Both the position numbers and the translations under genes were made by a program. Below, piece by piece: positions 57,739-64,000 of a DNA stretch of 64,000 nucleotides. Location of the stretch: NCBI GenBank assembly GCA_026169045.1, contig JAPFDH010000077.1:1-64000 (forward strand), read 5' to 3'. The notes under the pieces were generated by a model that was not told where the DNA came from, did no database searches, and saw only the letters and a program-made list of their open reading frames with translations. The stretch is from Lachnospiraceae bacterium (GTDB taxonomy: Bacteria; Bacillota; Clostridia; Lachnospirales; Lachnospiraceae). The stretch's first letter is position 1; each line of letters starts with the position of its first letter.

Positions 57739-58791
57739 TCAGTGTTTCATCATACATTCCCTTTTTCTATCCAGCTTCAAAACATGAAGATGGGCAAAAA
57801 TTGTAATCACAGCACTGATGATTAGCAATCCATAGTAACTGATTCCCCGGCTGAGAAGCATACCGGAAAGTACAAAAGAAGAACCAAAAATTGGTTTGAA
57901 TATAATGGTAAACAAGCTCTCACTGGCACCGATTCCCCCAGGAAGCGGCAGCATATCCACCCCGATGGATATCGCTCCCTGCAAAAGTATCATATGATAA
58001 GGGGAGTAACCATATAGCCCAAAAGCACGATACACCAGATAGGTTACAAAAAATAAACATACCCTTTGAAAAACAGAAATTAAAAATACATGAAAAATCA
58101 CTATTTTATGGGTACGAAAATATTTTGCAGCACCGTGATATTGTTCCATGGAATCCAACAGATGTTTTTCCCTGTTTTCTTTCGGCTTTAAAAGATGCAG
58201 CTTTTGTAGTATACGCATTCCGAAAACAGCAATTTTTTTTGCCAAAGTCGGATCAAAAATAATAACCAGCATTGCCAGAACGCATGTCACATTTAAAGCC
58301 AATCCAAGATAGAAAAAAAACATAGTTTTTCCCAAATATTCAACAATTAAATCATGGTGAAACAATAAAATCACACCACCAATAAATACCAAGACAAACT
58401 TATATCCTACCGTTACAATCATTAAAATCAGTGTGGACACCGATAAATCCCATCCATCTTTTTTCATATAATAAAGCTGTGCCGGCTGTCCACCCGTAGC
58501 AGACGGTGTAATACAGCTAAAAAAGAAACCGATAAATGAGTATTTAATACAAGAGAAAAAATTACTTTTTCTCTTTAATGAACGCATCATATAATGTATA
58601 ATTACCGACTCACAGCAAACAAACACAATTACAAGTATCAATCCCAATACAATATATACCGGATTTGTCTGTTGAATCGATTCTACAATGCTGCCCAAAT
58701 CTTTATCTCGAAGTAACAGATAAAATGTTAAAATAACTAACAGCAGCAACACTCCTATATGAATTAAATTTTTCTTTTTACTCTGCAACAT
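57739..58791 (-). CDS. YbhN/UPF0104 family membrane protein (MprF flippase-domain-like)
   Basis: Integral membrane protein, 350 aa with about eight membrane segments. It resembles the flippase half of MprF (lysylphosphatidylglycerol synthetase) without the synthetase half: SCITPSATGGQPAQLYYMK and LPLPGGIGASE are characteristic. The function of stand-alone members is unclear; lipid flipping is plausible in this lipid operon. ATG at 58791 follows GGGGGG and overlaps the PAP2 gene by 14 bp. Confidence 0.85.
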   Translation of the reverse strand: MLQSKKKNLIHIGVLLLLVILTFYLLLRDKDLGSIVESIQQTNPVYIVLGLILVIVFVCCESVIIHYMMRSLKRKSNFFSCIKYSFIGFFFSCITPSATGGQPAQLYYMKKDGWDLSVSTLILMIVTVGYKFVLVFIGGVILLFHHDLIVEYLGKTMFFFYLGLALNVTCVLAMLVIIFDPTLAKKIAVFGMRILQKLHLLKPKENREKHLLDSMEQYHGAAKYFRTHKIVIFHVFLISVFQRVCLFFVTYLVYRAFGLYGYSPYHMILLQGAISIGVDMLPLPGGIGASESLFTIIFKPIFGSSFVLSGMLLSRGISYYGLLIISAVITIFAHLHVLKLDRKRECMMKH

Positions 58792-59494
58792 TATCCCCCC
58801 GCTTTCCATGGTCAGTTGCCAGCCACAGATTTATTTTTTCGTAAAATTTCTGAACATAGCGGTAGGCTTCTATTCTGTGACTAATCCGATATGTCACTTC
58901 TGCCAAAAGTACGCCGCCGATAACATCTACCAGATAATGCTGTTTTGTAACCTGCGTGGAAACAAAAACTAAAATTGCAAAAACACAACTAAACCCTTTA
59001 TACCATACAGGAATATCCGTTCTGTTTTTTATTCCGATGAAGCAAAACCAGCTGACCAGACAATGAATGGATGGAAATAAATTTGTCGGCTGATCAATGG
59101 AATAAAGCCAACGAAGTATCTCGTCAGAAAGGGATGTACCTGTTATCTCCGGGCGCACGTTGGTAGTAGGTAAAAATACAAAAAAGAATAAACATACCAC
59201 TCTGGACGCCAAATCAGCCGTCAAAAATTGAAATAACTGTTTCTTTTCTCCTCGTGCGATTAAAATATAATTGACAGCCCAAAAAGGGAAAGAAAGGAAA
59301 TAAATATAAACAAACCATGAAATAACCGGAACCATACGATCCAAATCAGTTGTGAAATCGTAATGGGGAAAATCAGCACAAAGCGCCATTGTTGTACTAT
59401 AGACCATGGTATTAAAGGCAAAAGAGCCAATCAACGGAATGATTGCATAAAGCGGAATAATTGGTTCAATATATTTCTTCAGAAAATCTTTCAT
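58778..59494 (-). CDS. PAP2-superfamily membrane phosphatase
   Basis: Membrane phosphatase, 238 aa with about six membrane segments. The phosphatase motifs appear as LFPSIHCLVSW (PSxH) near residue 142 and TKQHYLVDVIGG (the R-x5-H-x3-D site with Lys/Gln variation) near 190. It may dephosphorylate phosphatidic acid or polyprenyl phosphates, or transfer lipid headgroups. First gene of the lipid operon; ATG at 59494 with AGAGG upstream. Confidence 0.85.
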   Translation of the reverse strand: MKDFLKKYIEPIIPLYAIIPLIGSFAFNTMVYSTTMALCADFPHYDFTTDLDRMVPVISWFVYIYFLSFPFWAVNYILIARGEKKQLFQFLTADLASRVVCLFFFVFLPTTNVRPEITGTSLSDEILRWLYSIDQPTNLFPSIHCLVSWFCFIGIKNRTDIPVWYKGFSCVFAILVFVSTQVTKQHYLVDVIGGVLLAEVTYRISHRIEAYRYVQKFYEKINLWLATDHGKRGDNVAE

Positions 59495-59534
59495 ACTTAT
59501 GCCTCTTTAAAAATGTATTTTAACAGTCTATCAC

Positions 59535-59563
59535 ATTATACAATCCCTTTCGTTTTATGTAAA
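59535..59563 (-). promoter_or_regulatory. Promoter of the lipid operon
   Basis: TTTACA (59558-59563) and TATAAT (59535-59540), 17 bp apart on the minus strand, with a TG just before the -10. Confidence 0.8.
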
Positions 59564-59655
59564 TACAGATACACCTATTTCATAAATTTGTAACTATTTT
59601 GTCATGAAACCAATCTTGAATTTTTCACGAAAATCTGATGTTTATGCTTTCACAA

Positions 59656-59751
59656 CGATGAGAAACACGCTTTGCGAGTTTCTCACGTTCGCGGGCAGTC
59701 GCCGTATGCGTATACAAGCATCCGCCCACGGCTCGTTGTCTGCGCGTAAAT
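59656..59751 (+). repeat. Dispersed two-hairpin repeat, copy D
   Basis: Full copy on the plus strand, closest to the consensus. Hairpin 1 is GAGAAACACGC-ttt-GCGAGTTTCTC. Hairpin 2 is GCGGGCA...TGTCTGCGC enclosing GCCGTATGCG/CGCCCACGGC. It ends GCGCGTAAAT, two bases before a terminator. Relative to the nearby minus-strand gene it lies beyond the terminator, unlike copies A and B. Confidence 0.9.
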
Positions 59752-59752
59752 A

Positions 59753-59790
59753 AAAAGAGCAGTTTTACCTAACAGTAAAACTACTCTTTT
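59753..59790 (-). terminator. Terminator of the accC-accDA-NMO operon
   Basis: AAAAGAGCAGTTTTAC pairs with GTAAAACTACTCTTTT with one mismatch. TTTTTATTT follows on the minus strand, and the plus strand also has T residues, so it may act both ways. Confidence 0.85.
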
Positions 59791-59807
59791 CCCCTTACTT
59801 TTTATAT

Positions 59808-60878
59808 CTATTCTTCTTTAAAAAGCGACTGTATTACTTCTTTTACGGTTTCCATATGATCACACTTATATGCATTGGAACCACAGAACAACAGAGCCTC
59901 ATCTACATTTCCCTTAACCGCATTTACCAGAGCATCTGTAATACAATATGGAATTTTGGAACGATCACATTTTTCTATACACAAGTGGCACCGCCCCAAT
60001 TCAGGTGGATTTCCGTTCATACAGCGTTCCATAAATTTATTTTTTATGGCCCGTCCCGGCATACCGACGGGACTTTTAACAATTACAATATCTTCTTTTT
60101 TCGCATTCAGATAAGCCTGTTTATAGGCATCTGCAGCATCACATTCTTTGGTTGTTACAAAGCGGGTAGCCATTTGCACCCCATCGGCATGCAGATCTTC
60201 CAAACAATGACGCACATCTTCTCTGTCAAAGATTCCTCCTGCTACTATGACAGGAATTTCCCTTTCATATTTTGCTGCAAACTGTTGGACTATTTTCTGA
60301 ATATTTTTGATTTCTTCATCATAACTGTCTTTGGTATATTGTCCAATCTCATCTACAGAAAAGCCCAGATGTCCGCCGGCGAGAGGTCCTTCAATCACCA
60401 CCAAATCTGGCATACGCTCATACTTTCTGTCCCACATTTTACAGATAATCATCGCTGCCTTTGCTGATGAAACAATTGGTGCGATACAGATAGGAAATTC
60501 CTTTACATATTCGGGGAGAGATATGGGAAGTCCGGCTCCCGATATAATCAAATCTGCTCCTGCCTCACATGCTGCTTTTACATAACGCTCATAAAACCGT
60601 GTCGCCACCATGATATTGACACCAATAACCCCTTGTGGTCCCGCAATTTCACGAGCTTTTTTTATTTCTGTCCCAATGGCACGCAAATTTGCCTCCACTG
60701 GATTTTGATCATAATCCTCTTCCCTGTAACCGATTTGAGCAGTGGAAATAATTCCTACTCCTCCCTCTTTTGCCACATGACCCGCCAAAGAAGAAAGGCT
60801 GACTCCCACGCCCATTCCACCCTGAATCAATGGAAAACGTACGGTATGTGTTCCAATTCTTAATGGTTTCATGTTCAC
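59808..60878 (-). CDS. Nitronate monooxygenase / FabK-like flavoprotein
   Basis: FMN barrel enzyme, 356 aa. It shows the N-terminal PLIQGGMGVGVS, IISGAGLP, the His in GPLAGGHLGF near residue 172 and VAGGIFDREDV. This family contains nitronate monooxygenases and enoyl-ACP reductase II (FabK). Its place after accC-accDA would fit FabK, but the C-terminal Cys-rich tail (CHLCIEKCDRSKIPYC) is typical of the NMO-like branch. A GTG at 60878 is well spaced (9 nt) from GGAG; the ATG two codons later is too far. Confidence 0.8.
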   Translation of the reverse strand: MNMKPLRIGTHTVRFPLIQGGMGVGVSLSSLAGHVAKEGGVGIISTAQIGYREEDYDQNPVEANLRAIGTEIKKAREIAGPQGVIGVNIMVATRFYERYVKAACEAGADLIISGAGLPISLPEYVKEFPICIAPIVSSAKAAMIICKMWDRKYERMPDLVVIEGPLAGGHLGFSVDEIGQYTKDSYDEEIKNIQKIVQQFAAKYEREIPVIVAGGIFDREDVRHCLEDLHADGVQMATRFVTTKECDAADAYKQAYLNAKKEDIVIVKSPVGMPGRAIKNKFMERCMNGNPPELGRCHLCIEKCDRSKIPYCITDALVNAVKGNVDEALLFCGSNAYKCDHMETVKEVIQSLFKEE

Positions 60879-60913
60879 TTAAAGACACTCCAATCTCTTT
60901 ATTTTATTTTGCG

Positions 60914-62620
60914 TCAAAAAGCACGGAATCTGTTATATCGATTTTCTGTCAGTTCTTCTTCTGTCATAGATCCATATCGATTTAAAAATCTTCTGATTTT
61001 TTCATCTAAATCCTGGCAAAGACCGGAAAGAGTTTCCATGGATGCCGGTACTTCTTCATGGATAATCTCTTCAATTACACCAAGATCTTTTAAATCTGCT
61101 GCTGTAATTTTCATTACCTGTGCAGCATCTGCCGCCCGATTGGAATCTTTCCATAAAATAGAAGCAAATCCTTCCGGAGATAAAATAGAATAAATGGAAT
61201 TTTCCAGCATCCATACTTCATTCGAAACAGCCATAGCCAGAGCACCTCCGCTGCCTCCTTCTCCTATAACAACCGAAAGAATCGGAACTTTAAGAGAAGA
61301 TAATTCAAAAAGATTTCTGGCTATTGCTTCCCCTTGTCCCCGTTCTTCCGCATCCAAGCCGCAGAATGCGCCAGGGGTGTCTACAAAACAAATTACAGGA
61401 CGATGAAATTTTTCTGCTTCTTTCATAAGGCGTAAAGCTTTCCTATATCCATCGGGGGACGGCATACCAAAATTACACTTAATATTTTCCTTTGTATTTT
61501 TTCCTTTTTGCTGGGCAATAACGGTTACCGGAATATCATGGAATCGTGCGATACCTCCTACAATAGCACCATCATCTTTAAAACAACGATCTCCATGGAG
61601 TTCAATAAAATCAGAAAACAGTCCCTGAATATAATCCATACCTGTCGGACGATCCGCCATGCGTGACACCAAAACACGATCCCATGCGGACAATTCTGTT
61701 TTCTCTATTTGGACATTCGTATCAGAAAGTTCACGAGAAATGCGATCTTCTACCTCATCCAATAAAGTTTTTTTCGTTTGATGAAGCATTAAAATCTGCG
61801 TCAGAACTTCTTTCATCTCTTCTCTTTTTACGATTGCATCCACAAATCCATGTTCTACCAAAAACTCAGATCTCTGAAATCCAGCAGGAAGTTTCTGCCG
61901 TATGGTTTGTTCGATAACACGGGGACCTGCAAATCCAATTAAGGCATTTGGTTCAGCCAAAATAATATCTCCCAGCATAGCAAAGCTGGCAGTTACGCCT
62001 CCGGTAGTGGGGTCTGTTAATACAATGACTGAGAGAAGACCGGCATCGCTGTGCCGCTTCAACGCCGCTGATGTTTTTGCCATCTGCATCAGAGAAATCA
62101 TTCCCTCCTGCATTCTGGCTCCTCCGGAACAGGTAAATAGAATAATGGGAAGCTTTTTCTCTGTTGCGCGCTCCACTGCTCTTGTAATTTTTTCTCCCAC
62201 ATTATGTCCCATGCTTCCCATGAAAAAACGGGCATCCATGACACCGAGAACGGTTGAAAAACCATTTATTTTCACTGTACCGGTAACGACGGCTTCATTC
62301 AATGATGTTCGCGCCTGCACGTCATTCCATTTTTTTTCATATCCCGGAAAAGATAACGGATTGGAACATCCCATTTCTTTATCCCATTCTTCAAAACTTC
62401 CGATATCTGCCAGACTCTCGATTCTGCGATATGCGTGCATACGAAAATATCCATTACACTTTGGGCAAATATAATAATTTCGAATGACATCTTCTGTATA
62501 AATCGCTTTTCCACATTTATTGCACTTGCGCCATAATCCGGCAGGAACCTCCGGCTCTTTTCCGTCTGCTTCTGGTGTCGCAGGAATATGAACCCTTTTT
62601 CTGAATAAATCCTTAATCAT
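60914..62620 (-). CDS. accDA: Fused acetyl-CoA carboxylase carboxyltransferase, beta and alpha
   Basis: Single chain of 568 aa joining AccD (about residues 1-285) and AccA (about 300-568), which are separate proteins in E. coli. The zinc ribbon CNKCGKAIYTEDVIRNYYICPKC has its four Cys near residues 34-56. GGARMQEGMISLMQMAK in the first half and GEGGSGGALA in the second are the CoA/biotin sites. It moves carboxyl from biotin to acetyl-CoA, giving malonyl-CoA for fatty acids. Start overlaps accC by 8 bp. Confidence 0.95.
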   Translation of the reverse strand: MIKDLFRKRVHIPATPEADGKEPEVPAGLWRKCNKCGKAIYTEDVIRNYYICPKCNGYFRMHAYRRIESLADIGSFEEWDKEMGCSNPLSFPGYEKKWNDVQARTSLNEAVVTGTVKINGFSTVLGVMDARFFMGSMGHNVGEKITRAVERATEKKLPIILFTCSGGARMQEGMISLMQMAKTSAALKRHSDAGLLSVIVLTDPTTGGVTASFAMLGDIILAEPNALIGFAGPRVIEQTIRQKLPAGFQRSEFLVEHGFVDAIVKREEMKEVLTQILMLHQTKKTLLDEVEDRISRELSDTNVQIEKTELSAWDRVLVSRMADRPTGMDYIQGLFSDFIELHGDRCFKDDGAIVGGIARFHDIPVTVIAQQKGKNTKENIKCNFGMPSPDGYRKALRLMKEAEKFHRPVICFVDTPGAFCGLDAEERGQGEAIARNLFELSSLKVPILSVVIGEGGSGGALAMAVSNEVWMLENSIYSILSPEGFASILWKDSNRAADAAQVMKITAADLKDLGVIEEIIHEEVPASMETLSGLCQDLDEKIRRFLNRYGSMTEEELTENRYNRFRAF

Positions 62621-63956
62621 CGAAATTCTCCTCTATAAATCCCGTGTCAATATGTCCTGATTGGAATTTTTCATGTTCCAAAATACTAAATTGAAAGTCT
62701 ACATTTGTGGTGACTCCCTCTACAATTACTTCTCCTAATGCACTCATCATTTTTCGTATTGCACTGGGACGGTCCACATCATGTACCATCAATTTTCCAA
62801 TCATGGAATCGTAAAAAGGCGGGATCTGATAACCACTATAAATAGCCGAATCCACTCTTATCCCATTTCCTCCAGGGAAATGAAGGCTTGTCACCGTACC
62901 GGGACAAGGCATAAAATGACGGGACGGATCCTCTGCATTGATCCTGCATTCAATTGCATGCCCACGGATCACCACATCTTCCTGACAAAACGATAATTTT
63001 TCTCCGGAAGCAATTCGAATCTGTTCTTTAATCAGATCCAGTCCGGTGACCATTTCAGTCACTCCATGTTCCACCTGAATTCTGGTATTCATTTCAATAA
63101 AATAATAGTGATTGTGTTTATCCAGCAAAAATTCGATTGTACCTGCATTCACATATCCGGCAGCCTTCGCAGCTTTTACCGCTGCTTCTCCCATTTCTTT
63201 TCTCAGTTTTGGTGAAAGAATGGCACAGGGAGATTCTTCAATTAATTTTTGATGCCGTCTCTGAATGGAACAGTCACGTTCTCCCAGATGTACCACATTG
63301 CCATATTCATCGGCTAAAATTTGAAATTCAATATGGCGTGGATTTTCCACATACCGTTCCAGATACATGGTGTCATCAGAAAATCCACTGATTGATTCCC
63401 TCTGCGCATTCAGAAAGTGGGTTTCAAATTCCTCAGCATTTCTGGCAATTCGCATTCCTTTCCCGCCGCCTCCACTGGCTGCTTTAATCATAATCGGATA
63501 TCCGATTGTCTCTGCCATTTTCTTACCGGTTTCCACATCATAAACAGGCTCTCTGGTTCCGGGAACCACCGGTACACCGGCAGCAATCATGGTATTTCGT
63601 GCCATTGATTTATTACCCATCCGTTCAATCACTTCAGCAGATGGACCAATAAACTTAATATTGCATTTTTCACAAAGTGTTACAAATTTACTGTTTTCCG
63701 ATAGAAAACCAAACCCCGGATGAATTGCGTCTGCCTTCGTTGCAACGGTGGCACTTAAAATACTTTCCATATTCAGATAACTTTCCGACGATGCCGCAGG
63801 ACCAATGCAGATCGCCTCATCCGCCAGCATAGCATGGAGAGAATCCTTGTCTGCTTCCGAATAGACGGCCACAGTAGCAATTCCCATTTCCCGACAGGCC
63901 CGGATAATCCGTACGGCAATCTCGCCTCTATTTGCAATTAATATCTTATGAAACAT
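62613..63956 (-). CDS. accC: Biotin carboxylase subunit of acetyl-CoA carboxylase
   Basis: ATP-dependent carboxylation of biotin on AccB, 447 aa, the usual size. It starts KILIANRGEIAVRIIRA; the ATP-grasp Gly-rich loop KAASGGGGKGMRIA is near residue 160, and EMNTRIQVEHGVTE holds the catalytic residues near 290. ATG at 63956 follows GGAAGG. The upstream partner genes (accB, fab genes) would lie beyond the window edge. Confidence 0.96.
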   Translation of the reverse strand: MFHKILIANRGEIAVRIIRACREMGIATVAVYSEADKDSLHAMLADEAICIGPAASSESYLNMESILSATVATKADAIHPGFGFLSENSKFVTLCEKCNIKFIGPSAEVIERMGNKSMARNTMIAAGVPVVPGTREPVYDVETGKKMAETIGYPIMIKAASGGGGKGMRIARNAEEFETHFLNAQRESISGFSDDTMYLERYVENPRHIEFQILADEYGNVVHLGERDCSIQRRHQKLIEESPCAILSPKLRKEMGEAAVKAAKAAGYVNAGTIEFLLDKHNHYYFIEMNTRIQVEHGVTEMVTGLDLIKEQIRIASGEKLSFCQEDVVIRGHAIECRINAEDPSRHFMPCPGTVTSLHFPGGNGIRVDSAIYSGYQIPPFYDSMIGKLMVHDVDRPSAIRKMMSALGEVIVEGVTTNVDFQFSILEHEKFQSGHIDTGFIEENFDD

Positions 63957-63999
63957 ACTGCCTTCCTTCTGCCGCTCCTGCGGCCAATTCTATCATTCT
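63946..63999 (-). CDS. Possible 3' end of the gene upstream of accC
   Basis: An open frame enters from the right edge and ends in TAA inside the first codons of accC, reading RMIELAAGAAEGRQYVS. The short overlap with accC would fit the compact operon, but 17 residues do not identify a family. Confidence 0.25.
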   Translation of the reverse strand, partial: RMIELAAGAAEGRQYVS

Positions 64000-64000
64000 G

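Noticed and set aside
59856..60467. Open frame of 203 codons on the plus strand
   Set aside because: It is the complement of the FabK/NMO-like gene, whose motifs are clear; a shadow frame.
61902..62474. Open frame of 190 codons on the plus strand
   Set aside because: Antisense to the AccD half of accDA, no ribosome site, no family resemblance.

Overview
The window is AT-rich, and its gene content points to a Gram-positive anaerobe of the order Clostridia, most likely a Lachnospiraceae (Clostridium cluster XIVa) gut bacterium. The evidence is a fused accDA carboxyltransferase gene, Gram-positive LexA boxes (CGAAC-N4-GTTYG type), an oxygen-sensitive class III ribonucleotide reductase, consensus TTGACA/TATAAT promoters with strong GGAGG ribosome sites, and no respiratory genes. 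This is inference from content; no marker gene such as 16S rRNA is present. Most of the window is ordinary chromosome, and most genes are on the minus strand.

Layout. 1-5.2 kb: a Xer-type recombinase, a divergent SOS pair (YneA-like LysM protein / lexA) with four LexA boxes between the genes, and a HelD-type helicase. 5.2-7 kb: an ABC-F gene lacking the end of its second ATPase domain, behind a long leader with short upstream ORFs and several intrinsic terminators (a probable antibiotic-type attenuator). 7-16.4 kb: accessory sugar genes (HAD phosphatase, GH2 beta-galactosidase, AraC regulator, GH3 glycosidase), a TetR regulator with a duplicated operator, and an Fe-S aldo/keto reductase. 16.5-23.5 kb: dapF, an M19 dipeptidase, an unrecognised 208-aa protein, DegV, and the nrdD-nrdG-dut operon. 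23.7-34.4 kb: ftsH-pepF-hflK-hflC, glyA, and fchA-folD-ygiQ. 34.6-48.1 kb: a CapD/PglF-like sugar dehydratase preceded by a stand-alone NusG/LoaP-like KOW fragment, a PHP phosphoesterase, two heterodimeric ABC exporters in tandem with a MarR regulator and a beta-propeller protein, and an LCP cell-wall ligase. 48.2-64 kb: SNF2 helicase-argS, rpsO-pnp, a phospholipid operon (PAP2, flippase-like protein, pssA, psd), and the end of a fatty-acid operon (accC-accDA-FabK/NMO-like).

The most interesting non-coding signal is a dispersed repeat of about 91-97 bp. There are four full copies (1490-1585, 20270-20360, 53355-53450, 59656-59751) and two right-end fragments (6684-6712, 16471-16504). It folds as two stem-loops and ends in a conserved GCGTAAAT-like box, followed in five of six cases by an intrinsic terminator. 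It sits against the 3' ends of unrelated genes and looks like a family of 3'-end RNA or DNA elements. Other leads are the ABC-F leader, a TetR-controlled promoter with no gene behind it, five 16-bp tandem repeats upstream of the GH3 gene, and a palindrome filling the promoter spacer of the unrecognised 208-aa gene.
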